A DNA stretch of 64,000 bases, taken from NCBI GenBank assembly GCA_022792175.1, contig JAAWAN010000028.1, positions 124,001-188,000 on the forward strand, in the 5' to 3' direction. Under the pieces are notes generated by a model. That model was not told the origin of the DNA. It ran no database searches and saw nothing but the letters and a program-made list of their open reading frames with translations. The stretch comes from Provencibacterium sp. (GTDB lineage: Bacteria > Bacillota > Clostridia > Oscillospirales > Ruminococcaceae). Shown in pieces: positions 1 to 8,544 of this stretch. A program made the translations under genes and the position numbers. Position 1 is the first letter of the stretch. Every line of letters begins with the position of its first letter.

Positions 1-2
1 CA

Positions 3-500
3 TTTTCCGCCTTTTTGCTGCAGCCGCTCGAGGTCGGCAGCCGTCGCTTTTATCTGGAGGGGACACAGCTGCGCTTTAATCTGGGAGAGCTGGGCTATTC
101 GTTCAGCGCCGGAAGATATAAAAATATCGTACTGACGATGTTTGTGCGCAAGCTGCTGATCGCGCTTGCCTCCCTGCTGCTGGTGGTGCCAGGCATTATT
201 CTCAGCTACTCCTATGCGATGGTTCCCTATATCCTTTCCGAAAATCCCCTTATCCCCTATGACCGCGCGCTGCGGCTCAGCCGTGATATGACGCGGGGAC
301 ACAAGCTGGATATGTGGGTGCTCGATCTCTCCTTCATCGGCTGGCTGCTGCTCGGCTCGCTCGCCTGCGGCATGGGCGTCCTGTTTGTAAATCCCTATGT
401 GCATGCCACCCATGCGCAGCTGTATCTCGTTTTGCGCACGGCCGCGCTCGACAGCGGGCTCACCTCGCTCGAAGAGCTCGCCCCGCCTGCAACGAACTGA
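3..500 (+). CDS. DUF975 family membrane protein, 3' part
   Basis: The reading frame is open from the left window edge to the TGA at 498-500, so the N-terminal part of the gene lies outside. About 165 residues are visible. They carry the pattern of the DUF975 family: a PLEVGSRRFYL-like entry, then a hydrophobic stretch (residues about 45-75) and a second one near residues 100-125. The family consists of multi-spanning membrane proteins of unknown function. The MBL-fold hydrolase starts 22 nt downstream behind a ribosome-binding site, so the two may be co-transcribed. The family call comes from recalled sequence pattern, not from a search. Confidence 0.7.
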   Translation, partial: FSAFLLQPLEVGSRRFYLEGTQLRFNLGELGYSFSAGRYKNIVLTMFVRKLLIALASLLLVVPGIILSYSYAMVPYILSENPLIPYDRALRLSRDMTRGHKLDMWVLDLSFIGWLLLGSLACGMGVLFVNPYVHATHAQLYLVLRTAALDSGLTSLEELAPPATN

Positions 501-522
501 CTAAGGAGATATTCGAAAACTT

Positions 523-1116
523 ATGGCCAAACTGTATTACCAGGGACACGCCAGCCTGCGCCTGACAGCAGATGACGGGACCGTTATCTACATTGACCCC
601 TATGCCGGGGATGGTTATGACCTGCCGGCAGACCTTATTCTCATTACCCACGAGCACACCGACCACAACCAGTCAGATATCGCCGCGCAAAAGCGTCACT
701 GCCTGATTATCCGCGCGGCCGATGCGCTGAAGGACGGACTCTATCAGCAGTTCACCGTCGGCAGCATACAGATTGAGGCAGTCCCCGCCTACAACCGCAA
801 CCACGATAAAAACAAATGCGTTGGCTATGTGCTTTCCTTCGACGGCATCAAGCTCTATGCGGCGGGCGATACCTCCACGACCGATGCCATGGGCGGCCCG
901 CTCCGGGAGATGGGGCTGGACTATGCGCTGCTGCCAACGGATGGGGTTTATAACATGAACGCCCGGGAGGCCTCCAAATGCGCTGAGCTTATCGGTGCGC
1001 GCCACACCATTCCCATCCACATGAAGCCCGGTGCGCTTTTCGACCGCCGGGCGGCAGAGAAGCTGCGCACCCCCTCCCGCCTGATTGTAGCGGCCGGCGA
1101 GGAGATCCCTCTTTAA
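523..1116 (+). CDS. MBL-fold metal-dependent hydrolase (UlaG-like)
   Basis: A 197-residue cytoplasmic metallo-beta-lactamase-fold protein. The metal-binding motif HEHTDHN is at residues 43-49. A later GDTSTTD segment and a distal IPIHMKPG histidine complete the usual metal ligand set. This short form (about 200 residues, no extra domain) resembles the UlaG/L-ascorbate-6-phosphate lactonase-like and DUF-type hydrolases found widely in Firmicutes; the substrate cannot be read from the sequence. AAGGAGATA precedes the ATG at 523. A strong hairpin terminator follows 30 nt after the stop. Confidence 0.8.
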   Translation: MAKLYYQGHASLRLTADDGTVIYIDPYAGDGYDLPADLILITHEHTDHNQSDIAAQKRHCLIIRAADALKDGLYQQFTVGSIQIEAVPAYNRNHDKNKCVGYVLSFDGIKLYAAGDTSTTDAMGGPLREMGLDYALLPTDGVYNMNAREASKCAELIGARHTIPIHMKPGALFDRRAAEKLRTPSRLIVAAGEEIPL

Positions 1117-1146
1117 AAAGCGCCGCGCCATATCCACACTGGACAG

Positions 1147-1200
1147 GCCCCGCCTGAAAGGAACCGGTTTTTATTTCCTTTCAGGCGGGGCTTTGCTTTC
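1147..1200 (+). terminator. Rho-independent terminator after the MBL hydrolase
   Basis: A 17-bp stem (1147-1163 with 1175-1191) with an 11-nt loop is followed by a T-rich stretch, immediately downstream of the hydrolase stop codon. Confidence 0.8.
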
Positions 1201-1202
1201 TC

Positions 1203-1231
1203 TTGAAATCGGCCTTCTTTAGGCGTATACT
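1203..1231 (+). promoter_or_regulatory. Sigma-A promoter for the PHP gene
   Basis: TTGAAA (1203-1208), a 17-nt spacer and TATACT (1226-1231), lying between the upstream terminator and the PHP gene. Position and spacing make it the likely promoter. Confidence 0.6.
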
Positions 1232-1301
1232 GAAAGGCAGCGCAGAAAGATTCTGCTGCAGAGCTTCTATCTAAAAAAATCAGAGAGGTGCTGACACAAC
1301 C

Positions 1302-2174
1302 ATGTTCACCGATATGTTCGGAAAAACAAGACTCAAAATAAACCTCCATCTGCATACGCGAAATTCCGACGGACGAAAATCGCCGGAGGAGGCTGCAGCT
1401 GTCTACCGGGCGGCGGGCTATGATATCCTCGCCATCACCGACCACTGGAAATACAGGGAGAGCGGAAATCTCAGCGGGCTGCGCATCCTCTCGGGGGCGG
1501 AATATAACACCGGCGGTGCGGATGGATCGAAAGGTGTTTTCCACATTCTGGGGCTGGGCTGCAGCAGCAGGCCGCAGCTCGAAAAGGACTGCCCGGCGCA
1601 GGCCATCGTAGATGAAATCCACCGCACCGGCGGGCTGGCGGTGCTGGCACACCCCTGCTGGTCTATCAACACGGTGGAGCAGCTACAGGCGCTGCAGGGC
1701 ATTGACGCGACCGAAATCTACAACAGCGTTTCAGATGCCGGGGAATCTTCCCGCCCCTACTCGGGGGATTTTGTGGATGCCGCTGCCTGCAAGGGCCTAC
1801 TCTTCCCGCTCATCGCCGACGACGACACCCACTTCTACGACGGGTCGGATGAAACAAACGCCTTTATCATGCTTGCAGCCCCGCCCGATGCCTCCGATGC
1901 CGAGATTCTAAACGCCATTTGCAGAAAGGATTTTTATGCGAGCCAGGGCCCGGAAATTCATCTCTTCCGGGAGGGGAACCGGGTGATCGTTCGCTGCTCC
2001 CCGGCCAGCCGGATCTCTTTCTTCTCCAACGCCGTCTGGGCGGTGGGACACTGTCTGCGCGGCGACGGGCTCTGCGAGGCCAGCTGCGAGCTGCAGCCAT
2101 TTGAAACCTTTATCCGCGCGGAGGTGACCGATGCGGAGGGCAAAAAGGCCTGGAGCAATACGATAAAGCTATAA
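1302..2174 (+). CDS. PHP-domain phosphoesterase family protein
   Basis: A 290-residue protein with the PHP metal-site signatures in order: NLHLHT (His16, His18), an ITDHW block (Asp47, His48), an HPCW block near residue 120 and an ADDDTH block near residue 175. PHP proteins are metal-dependent phosphoesterases, including histidinol-phosphatase-like and nucleic-acid-linked members; the substrate here is unknown. The last ~90 residues follow the catalytic part and look like a small beta-rich C-terminal domain. AGAGAGGTG precedes the ATG, and the promoter at 1203-1231 serves it. It ends just before a bidirectional terminator shared with kduD. Confidence 0.75.
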   Translation: MFTDMFGKTRLKINLHLHTRNSDGRKSPEEAAAVYRAAGYDILAITDHWKYRESGNLSGLRILSGAEYNTGGADGSKGVFHILGLGCSSRPQLEKDCPAQAIVDEIHRTGGLAVLAHPCWSINTVEQLQALQGIDATEIYNSVSDAGESSRPYSGDFVDAAACKGLLFPLIADDDTHFYDGSDETNAFIMLAAPPDASDAEILNAICRKDFYASQGPEIHLFREGNRVIVRCSPASRISFFSNAVWAVGHCLRGDGLCEASCELQPFETFIRAEVTDAEGKKAWSNTIKL

Positions 2175-2219
2175 AAAGAGGCTGTTGCAAAATGCAAGCA
2201 TTTTGCAACAGCCTCTTTT
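2174..2219. terminator. Bidirectional terminator between PHP gene and kduD
   Basis: A perfect 22-bp inverted repeat with a 2-nt loop, A-rich on the left arm and T-rich on the right, separates two convergent genes and can end transcription from both sides. Confidence 0.9.
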
Positions 2220-2244
2220 AACCCCTCCGAGCTCTGCTCGCCGG

Positions 2245-3045
2245 TTACTGCGGCTGCTTGCCGATATAGGCGAGAATGCCGCCATCCACATACAGAATGT
2301 GGCCGTTGACAAAGTTGGAGGCATCCGAAGCGAGGAAGACGGCCGGGCCCTGCAGGTCCGCCGGATCTCCCCAGCGGGCAGCCGGGGTCTTGGAAATAAT
2401 GAACTGGTCAAACGGGTGGCGGCTGCCATCCGGCTGCTTTTCGCGCAGCGGGGCGGTCTGCGGCGTTGCGATATAGCCGGGGCCGATGCCGTTGCACTGG
2501 ATGTTGTGCTCGCCATATTCCGAGCAGATGTTGCGGGTAAGCATTTTGAGTCCGCCCTTGGCTGCCGCATAGGCCGAAACGGTCTCGCGGCCGAGCTCGG
2601 ACATCATCGAGCAGATGTTGATAATCTTGCCGTGGCCCTTTTTAATCATGCCGGGAATAACCGCCTTGGAGACGATGAAGGGGGCGTTCAGGTCCACATC
2701 AATGACCTTGCGAAACTCCGCCGCGCTCATCTCGGTCATCGGGATGCGGCGGATGATGCCCGCATTGTTGACGAGGATATCGATAACGCCGACCTCTTCC
2801 TCCACCTTTTTGACCAGCCCGGCCACCGCCTGCTCATCGGTCACATCACAGACATAGCCATGCGCCGCAATGCCCTTCTCCTGATAGGAGGCCATCCCCT
2901 TATCCACCAGCTCCTGGTTGATGTCGTTAAAGACGATGGTGGCGCCCGCTTCGGCATAGGCCTCCGCAATCGCAAAGCCAATGCCATAGCTCGCGCCGGT
3001 CACCAGCGCCACCTTTCCATCCAGACGAAAATCGTTCATCTTCAT
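2245..3045 (-). CDS. kduD: SDR oxidoreductase, 2-deoxy-D-gluconate 3-dehydrogenase / gluconate 5-dehydrogenase type
   Basis: A 266-residue classical short-chain dehydrogenase. The NAD(P) motif TGASYGIG is at residues 16-23, NNAG at 93-96, the catalytic Ser at 146 or 149, and YAAAK with Tyr159/Lys163. Together with the adjacent kduI it most likely reduces 2,5-diketo-3-deoxygluconate to 2-keto-3-deoxygluconate, the second step after lyase-derived unsaturated uronates. The closely related gluconate 5-dehydrogenases have the same motifs, so the assignment to KduD leans on the neighbour. GGAAGG sits before the ATG at 3045. It is the last gene of the GntR-kduI-kduD operon, 49 nt after kduI. Confidence 0.82.
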   Translation of the reverse strand: MKMNDFRLDGKVALVTGASYGIGFAIAEAYAEAGATIVFNDINQELVDKGMASYQEKGIAAHGYVCDVTDEQAVAGLVKKVEEEVGVIDILVNNAGIIRRIPMTEMSAAEFRKVIDVDLNAPFIVSKAVIPGMIKKGHGKIINICSMMSELGRETVSAYAAAKGGLKMLTRNICSEYGEHNIQCNGIGPGYIATPQTAPLREKQPDGSRHPFDQFIISKTPAARWGDPADLQGPAVFLASDASNFVNGHILYVDGGILAYIGKQPQ

Positions 3046-3094
3046 TCTGTGTTTCCTTCCTTTCTCAAATTTGAAAGCCGGATAAACCGCGCTC

Positions 3095-3937
3095 TTATTT
3101 CAGGTCGCTGTTTTTGATGTTGTCCATATCGTCAAACGCCTGGTTTTCGCCGCCCATCGCCCAGATGAACTTATAGTTCGAGGTGCCGGCGCCGGCATGG
3201 ATGCTCCAGGAGGGGCTGATAACCGCCTCCTCATTGTGCATCACGATATGGCGGGTCTCATCCCCCTCGCCCATCATATGAAAGACGACATTATCCTCCG
3301 AGAGGCCGAAGTACATATAGACCTCCATCCGGCGCTCATGGGTGTGGGCAGGCATAGTATTCCAGACGCTGCCGGGCTCGAGGCAGGTCATGCCCATCGA
3401 AAGCTGGCAGGTATCGAGCACATCCGGATGGATGAACTGGTTGATAACCCGCTTGTTGGAGGTCTCGAGCGCGCCGAGCGGGCGCTTGTTGGCCTTTTCA
3501 ATCGGGATAAAGGTCGTTTTGCAGACGCGGTGGGCCGGGGCGGAGACCATATAGAACTTGGCGGGCGCTTCCGGGGAATCGCTCGAGAAGAGGACCTCCT
3601 TCGTCTCTTTGGCGATATACAGGCAGTCGCCGTTTTCAAGGTGGTACTCGGTCCCATCTGCCTTTACCGTTCCGGACTCGCCGATGTTAAAGAGCCCCAG
3701 CTCGCGGCGCTCGAGGAAATAGTGGGTGCCGAAGTTTTTCCAGCAATCCATCCCCTTCTCAATCGAGACCGTTTCGGTGGTGGGCATGCAGCCGAGGGTG
3801 ACCATCCGGTCCACATGCGAGTAGACGGCGTGCACCTCATTGGGCGCATAGAGATTCTGGATGAGGAATTCATCGCGCACCTCCTGCGTCGTATAGCGCT
3901 TAAAATCCCGCTGATTGGCTGAATAACGGATATCCAA
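3095..3937 (-). CDS. kduI: 5-dehydro-4-deoxy-D-glucuronate isomerase
   Basis: A 280-residue bicupin, the normal length for KduI. It isomerises 5-keto-4-deoxyuronate (DKI, from unsaturated uronates) to 2,5-diketo-3-deoxygluconate in the cytoplasm. The metal ligands of the family are all visible: His198 and His200 in the AHTHERRMEVY segment, Glu205 and His247 near the C-terminus, matching the known His/His/Glu/His set of E. coli KduI in spacing. The frame starts with TTG at 3937, behind AGAAAGGGGAAAGG. It lies between the GntR gene (54 nt upstream) and kduD, so its expression is probably governed by that regulator. Confidence 0.93.
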   Translation of the reverse strand: MDIRYSANQRDFKRYTTQEVRDEFLIQNLYAPNEVHAVYSHVDRMVTLGCMPTTETVSIEKGMDCWKNFGTHYFLERRELGLFNIGESGTVKADGTEYHLENGDCLYIAKETKEVLFSSDSPEAPAKFYMVSAPAHRVCKTTFIPIEKANKRPLGALETSNKRVINQFIHPDVLDTCQLSMGMTCLEPGSVWNTMPAHTHERRMEVYMYFGLSEDNVVFHMMGEGDETRHIVMHNEEAVISPSWSIHAGAGTSNYKFIWAMGGENQAFDDMDNIKNSDLK

Positions 3938-3991
3938 TCTGCCTTTCCCCTTTCTTTTTGGTTTTATCTTTAAGGCGCGGCTGCGCCAAAG

Positions 3992-4693
3992 CTACCCATT
4001 GCCGCCCGGCTGGGGAGGGCGGACAAAATAATCGGCGAACTCCTCCGAAATCCGGCCGCGCAGCCGGTTCATACCGCCATACAGGTGCTCTCTCAGCAGC
4101 GGCTGCAGCCGCGCAAAATTCCGCGCCTGAATGGCCGAAAAGAGCCCGAGGTGCTCCTCATAAATGGCCGCGCAGCTCTTTTCGGCCACAATGTCCAGCA
4201 TCCGAAATCGGGTATAGTTGACCTCAAACTGCTGAATGGTCTGCCAAAGGGAATCCTTATGCAGAAAATGAAACCAGATGGCATGCAGACTCGAGTCGAT
4301 CCGGTAGAAATCCTGCGGCGCAGCCTCGCCGCAGAGCAGCACTGCCTGCCGGCGAAGGTTGTAGCGGATTTTCTCTTCGGTCAGCCGGTCCAGCGTCTCC
4401 AGCGCATCCTTCAGCACAGCCGATTCCACCGCTACCCGCAGATAGATGCGCTGCTCAATATCTTCAAAATCGAGCAGCGAGGCATAGGTGCTCTTATAGG
4501 GCTCAATGGTCAGCAGCCCCTCTGCCTGCAGGCGCTGGAAAGCAGTGCGCACCGGCGTTCTGGAAACGCCGAAGCGGGTGCAGACCTCGTTTTCCGGAAG
4601 CGGCTGTCCGGGCTTTACCGCAAGAGAAAGCAGCTCCCCGCGCAGTGTTTGGTAAATGGTTTCGCTGTTGGAAGCGCCGGTCTCCGGCTTCAT
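3992..4693 (-). CDS. GntR family regulator with FCD ligand domain
   Basis: A 233-residue regulator. The N-terminal winged helix covers about residues 12-75 and includes the typical ENEVCTRFGVSRTPVR recognition segment. An all-helical FCD effector domain follows (about 85-215), the class that senses organic acids, often uronates or their breakdown products. It is the first gene of the operon with kduI and kduD and probably controls it. An inverted repeat and a TTGCATACAA element upstream (4735-4780) are candidate operators. A ribosome-binding site GGAGGAGG precedes the ATG. The inducer is inferred from context only. Confidence 0.85.
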   Translation of the reverse strand: MKPETGASNSETIYQTLRGELLSLAVKPGQPLPENEVCTRFGVSRTPVRTAFQRLQAEGLLTIEPYKSTYASLLDFEDIEQRIYLRVAVESAVLKDALETLDRLTEEKIRYNLRRQAVLLCGEAAPQDFYRIDSSLHAIWFHFLHKDSLWQTIQQFEVNYTRFRMLDIVAEKSCAAIYEEHLGLFSAIQARNFARLQPLLREHLYGGMNRLRGRISEEFADYFVRPPQPGGNG

Positions 4694-4734
4694 TGGCCAT
4701 TCCTCCTCCGCGGGAGAAGCGCTGCCCCTCCTCC

Positions 4735-4780
4735 TGTATCCATTTTACCGCATTGCATACAAAATAAAAAGATGGATACA
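4735..4780 (-). promoter_or_regulatory. Candidate GntR operator upstream of the kdu operon
   Basis: TGTATCCAT (4735-4743) is repeated inverted as ATGGATACA (4772-4780). Between them lies TTGCATACAA (4753-4762), which resembles the TTG-TATAC-CAA core bound by FCD-type uronate regulators. It sits 42-87 nt ahead of the regulator start, where autoregulation would act. The remaining part of the 4694-5061 gap is AT-rich and holds the Nudix promoter. Confidence 0.45.
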
Positions 4781-4990
4781 AGCTAAATCATTCCCCGTAT
4801 TTTTTTGCTATTATTTATGCAGTTTGACGGTTTATTTCTGGTTATATGGTTTTATCCCCTACACCGGTCGAACGGAGAGGAAACATGTCTGTTTCCCTCT
4901 ATCTGCAATCCCTGCTCCCTGCCTGCAAATGGGCGGTACTCTGTCTGCCGGTCTGCTGCTATCCGAAATTCGACCGTTTTGAAACACCGC

Positions 4991-5019
4991 TTGAAACCCG
5001 TTCATTCCCATGATATACT
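4991..5019 (+). promoter_or_regulatory. Sigma-A promoter for the Nudix gene
   Basis: TTGAAA (4991-4996), 17-nt spacer, TATACT (5014-5019), placed 43 nt before the preferred Nudix start. Confidence 0.55.
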
Positions 5020-5061
5020 TGACCCTATCCAATGAATCCATCGAAATCAGGGGATCAAAGA

Positions 5062-5586
5062 ATGCGGCTGTTATTTTTAATAGACAAAAAAGATTATGAC
5101 TTAAACGGCACTGCCTTTACCTACCGCTCTGCCCGATGTATTCACATCAAAAACGGTTTGGCCGCTATGGTACACAGCGTCCGGTATGACTATTATGTCT
5201 TTCCGGGCGGCGGCATCAGGGAAAACGAAGGCGGAAAAAATGCGCTGATCAGAGAAACGCAGGAGGAAACGGGCCTTGTGGTCATTCCTGACTCTGTCAG
5301 AGAGTATGGCCATGTTCGTCAGATTCAAAAAAGTATTCGTGAGGATGCGGACTGTTTTGTTTCGGACAGCTATTACTATCTCTGCGATGTCGAAGAAAAG
5401 CTGCAGTCTCAAAAGCTGGACGGTTACGAAGCGGAGGAGGGGTTCACCCTGGAGTATGTGCAGCCCGACCGGGCCATCTTCATAAACCGGCATGTAAATC
5501 ACGGTCCAAAGGACCCGATCCCGCTGGAACGCGAAGCAAAAGTGCTGGAGCTTCTGAAAAAGGAGGGATACTTTACCCGAAGCTGA
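5062..5586 (+). CDS. Nudix hydrolase
   Basis: A 174-residue protein with a full Nudix box: GGIRENE followed seven residues later by RETQEETG, giving the G-x5-E-x7-RE-x2-EE-x-G pattern. Nudix enzymes hydrolyse nucleoside diphosphates linked to another moiety; the substrate cannot be told here. The start at 5062 is preferred over the in-frame ATG at 5032 because CAGGGGATC lies just ahead of it. A terminator follows at 5663. It stands alone on the plus strand between two minus-strand operons. Confidence 0.85.
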   Translation: MRLLFLIDKKDYDLNGTAFTYRSARCIHIKNGLAAMVHSVRYDYYVFPGGGIRENEGGKNALIRETQEETGLVVIPDSVREYGHVRQIQKSIREDADCFVSDSYYYLCDVEEKLQSQKLDGYEAEEGFTLEYVQPDRAIFINRHVNHGPKDPIPLEREAKVLELLKKEGYFTRS

Positions 5587-5662
5587 GAGTCCCAGCGGAT
5601 GGGAATTCTCTCAGCAGCGCCGGTTCCTGTTTCGTCTCCTGCGCCGCTCTTTATTCCCCTTC

Positions 5663-5687
5663 GCCGCCCTGTTCGGGCGGCCTTTTT
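5663..5687 (+). terminator. Terminator after the Nudix gene
   Basis: GCCGCCC (5663-5669), a 5-nt loop, GGGCGGC (5675-5681), then CTTTTTG. Confidence 0.75.
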
Positions 5688-5705
5688 GCTGCTTTGCCGC
5701 TCATA

Positions 5706-6347
5706 CTACCGGAAGCGTTCCCCCTGCGCCGTCAGCACCGCTGTTTTCAGGTAATCGACATCTGGCGCTTCATGGCCATATTCCCGGCAGAAGGCCTCCA
5801 TTGCGAGCGAGGGGTTGACGTTAAAGACCGGGCCGCTCGCGCAGCGCAGCAAAAGAATCGTTTTTCCGCTCTCCTCCCGCAGGCCGAGAAGCTTTAAATG
5901 CGGGCGGATATCCATTTCGGAAGAGCCTTTTTTGGTCTTTTTTTCCACTACAACCGGGGCCGCCAAAAAAGCCTCCAGCTGCGCCGATACGCTGCCCGGC
6001 AGGGTGATTTCATAGTCGCAGAAGGCAATCTGCGCTGCCGGCAGCTGCGGCGGGGCAACCTCAGACACAAAAAGCCCCTCCGGCAGCTGGGCGTTCAGCC
6101 GCGCTTTCACTTCATCCGCCGGCAGCTGCTCGGTGAGGCGGATATCCATCATCTCGCTTTTGCTCTCAAAGCCGAGCGAGAGCGGCAGGGGGAAGGTCAG
6201 ATAAAGGTGGGGATTAAAGCCCTGGGTGAACCAGACCGGCAGCTTCGCGCGGGCGAGCGCCCGCTGCATCAGCCGGTTCATATCCAGATGGGAGATATAG
6301 CGGATGCGTCCGCGCTTTTCATAAAAAACCCGGGTATCTATCATCAT
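5706..6347 (-). CDS. TIGR03936 / DUF2344 radical-SAM-associated protein
   Basis: About 213 residues. The N-terminus (VFYEKRGRIRYISHLDMNR, then FTQGFNPH and LSLGFES) is the hallmark of DUF2344/TIGR03936, a family almost always encoded next to the B12-binding radical SAM protein TIGR03960, as here. In some genomes the two form one chain. The molecular function is unknown; an RNA- or ribosome-linked role has been proposed from neighbourhoods. Its ATG at 6347 overlaps the stop of the upstream gene (TGATGATG), with GGAGGG 11 nt before, which points to translational coupling. An extra ATG at 6344 is equally possible. Confidence 0.85.
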   Translation of the reverse strand: MMIDTRVFYEKRGRIRYISHLDMNRLMQRALARAKLPVWFTQGFNPHLYLTFPLPLSLGFESKSEMMDIRLTEQLPADEVKARLNAQLPEGLFVSEVAPPQLPAAQIAFCDYEITLPGSVSAQLEAFLAAPVVVEKKTKKGSSEMDIRPHLKLLGLREESGKTILLLRCASGPVFNVNPSLAMEAFCREYGHEAPDVDYLKTAVLTAQGERFR

Positions 6348-8182
6348 CAAAAGCAAGCCCTCCCCAACAGCCGGTTGGCTCCGCAGCCTGCGCACTGCTG
6401 CCGGCAGTGCGGCGTGGTGCGCGCCTCATGCGCGAGCCGGTTTTCTCTTACTAAAAATTCCGGGGTGACGCCATAGTCGAGCATTCCCCAGGGAAGCGTT
6501 TCCCCATATTCCCGGCGGCGGTTCGCATAAAAGGCGGCAGAAAGCCCCTGCTCCTGCATGCATGCTTCCCACAGCTCGGGATGAAAGCGCTCCTCCCAGC
6601 TCTCGAGATAAACGCCTTTATTGCAGAGCGATTCGAGCACCGCCGAAAGCCGCCGGTCGCCCCGCGCCAGAATCCCTTCGACATGGCTGACATCGGCATT
6701 GTGCCACTTGAGGGAAATTTTGCGGCTGTGAATGAGGCCGCGCAGAAATTCCTGCTTCTGCCGCAGCGCCTCTACCGTATCCTGCGGCTCGAACTGAAAG
6801 GGGGTAAACGGCTTCGGCACAAAGCTCGAAACGCTCACCGTTACCGAAACGCCCTTCCCCTTCGGCTTACCGGGAAGCTGGTAGAAGAGATCGACAATGC
6901 GCTGCGCCAGGTCGATAATCCCCCTTAAATCCTCCTCGGTTTCGGTGGGCAGCCCAATCATAAAATAGAGCTTCACCGCCGTATACCCGCCCTCAAAGGC
7001 GGCGCGGCAGGAGGAGAAAATCTCCTCCTCAGTAATATTTTTGTTGATGACGTCGCGCAGCCGCTGCGTCCCCGCCTCGGGGGCAAAGGTCAGCCCGCTC
7101 TTTCTCACCCGCGCAATCTTCTCCACCAGCGAGGGGGAGAAGTTATCGATGCGCAAACTCGGCAGCGAAAGGTTCACCTTTTCCTTTTCGGTCCAGCCGA
7201 GCAGCCGGTCCATCAGCGGCTCGAGCTCGGTCAGGTCGCTCGTGGAAAGGGAGGTCAGCGAAATTTCTTCAAAGCCGGTCGATTCACAGAGGGCATGAGC
7301 GTCCCGGTCGAGCGTATCCGCATGCTTTTCGCGCAGCGGCCGGTAGATAAACCCCGCCTGGCAGAACCGGCAGCCGCGGATGCAGCCGCGCAGCACCTCG
7401 AGCATCGCCCGGTCATGCACCGCGCCGATAAACGGGACCACAAATTTCTGTGGGAAAAAGACCTTGTCCAGATCGCGGACAATCCGTTTTTCTATCCTTT
7501 GCGGCACTCCCTCCTGCGGCGTTATCGAGCGGATGATCCCATCCTCCTGATAACTTATCGTATAGAAAGACGGGACATAGACCCCCGGTATCTGCGCGGC
7601 GCGGCGCAGAAATTCCCGGCGGTTTCGCCCGGTTTCGCGATAAAGCGCGCAGAGCTCAAGATTTAACTGCTCCCCTTCGCCGAGCAGAAAGAGATCGATA
7701 AAATCGGCAATCGGCTCGGGATTGCAGGCGCAGGGCCCGCCCGCAATCACCAGCGGGTAGCGCTCATCCCGCGCGGCAGAACGCAGCGGGATATTTCCCA
7801 TTTTTAACATCGTTAAAATGGTGGTGTAGCTCATTTCATACTGCAGCGTGAAAGCGACAAAGTCAAACTCGCCGATGGGGTCGCCGCTCTCAAGCGCGAA
7901 GAGCGGGAGCGAGAATGCCTGCATCTGCCCGCACATGTCGCTGTCCGGCATGAAAACCCGTTCGCACCATACATCCGGCTGCTCATTATACAGACTGTAA
8001 AGAATCTTCATCCCCAGATGGGACATGCCCACCTCATAGAGATCGGGAAAGCAGAAAGCGATGCGCTGGCGGATCCCATCGCGCGCAATATCCTTTTTGA
8101 TGCTGTTGAGCTCTCCCCCGGTATAGCGCGCGGGCTTCTGCACCCGCCGCAGCGCATATTCAATTTTTTCCTGGTTGTTCAT
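6347..8182 (-). CDS. TIGR03960 B12-binding-domain radical SAM protein
   Basis: A 611-residue protein. The N-terminal half (about 30-190) matches the cobalamin-binding-like Rossmann region of this family. The radical SAM core begins with Cys267-x3-Cys271-x2-Cys274 (CIRGCRFC) and includes the FAPEAGTQRLRDVINK segment. The Cys-rich C-terminal tail (QQCAGCGANR) is typical. Function in the family is unknown. Usually TIGR03960-TIGR03936 precede ribonuclease G and the L21/L27 ribosomal genes; here that downstream block is absent, and the next gene on the same strand is the GntR regulator about 1 kb away. AAGGAAAGGAAAGAAC precedes the ATG. Confidence 0.88.
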   Translation of the reverse strand: MNNQEKIEYALRRVQKPARYTGGELNSIKKDIARDGIRQRIAFCFPDLYEVGMSHLGMKILYSLYNEQPDVWCERVFMPDSDMCGQMQAFSLPLFALESGDPIGEFDFVAFTLQYEMSYTTILTMLKMGNIPLRSAARDERYPLVIAGGPCACNPEPIADFIDLFLLGEGEQLNLELCALYRETGRNRREFLRRAAQIPGVYVPSFYTISYQEDGIIRSITPQEGVPQRIEKRIVRDLDKVFFPQKFVVPFIGAVHDRAMLEVLRGCIRGCRFCQAGFIYRPLREKHADTLDRDAHALCESTGFEEISLTSLSTSDLTELEPLMDRLLGWTEKEKVNLSLPSLRIDNFSPSLVEKIARVRKSGLTFAPEAGTQRLRDVINKNITEEEIFSSCRAAFEGGYTAVKLYFMIGLPTETEEDLRGIIDLAQRIVDLFYQLPGKPKGKGVSVTVSVSSFVPKPFTPFQFEPQDTVEALRQKQEFLRGLIHSRKISLKWHNADVSHVEGILARGDRRLSAVLESLCNKGVYLESWEERFHPELWEACMQEQGLSAAFYANRRREYGETLPWGMLDYGVTPEFLVRENRLAHEARTTPHCRQQCAGCGANRLLGRACF

Positions 8183-8544
8183 GTTCTTTCCTTTCCTTCC
8201 GGTTGATGTCCGGCTGCAAAAGCGGTATCATAGAAACGGCGGCCGGACGCATACCCCGGCCTGAAAAAACGGAAAAGGCAGGGCCCTCGCCCTGCGGATG
8301 GACGGCATTTGACCTTTTGAGACTAAACATTTTGTAGAAAATCATTTTAAAATAACAGATTTTGTCCTTTCCCGGGCGCCTGTACCCCGGAGAGGGCAGG
8401 CTGACAGGCCGATGCAATCGCGGCCGCCGGTGCGGCGCTTCTATGGCCCGCGCCGGTTATGGCCTGCTAGCGGCTATTATACCCTTTTTGTCCGCCTCTG
8501 GCAACAGCGGCAAAAAAACTTTACCGGCGAAAGAAGGGGTTCTT
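8183..8544. other. Gene-free stretch between divergent genes
   Basis: This gap separates two divergently read genes. A small hairpin (GCAGGGC at 8278-8284 with GCCCTGC at 8289-8295) lies in the leader of the radical SAM gene. The middle (about 8310-8370) is AT-rich and must contain the promoters, but I see no convincing -35/-10 pair. No riboswitch-like fold and no credible small gene were found. Confidence 0.5.

Noticed and set aside
8183..8544. Possible cobalamin riboswitch before the B12-binding radical SAM gene
   Set aside because: No B12-box-like sequence or multi-helix fold was seen; only one small hairpin is present.
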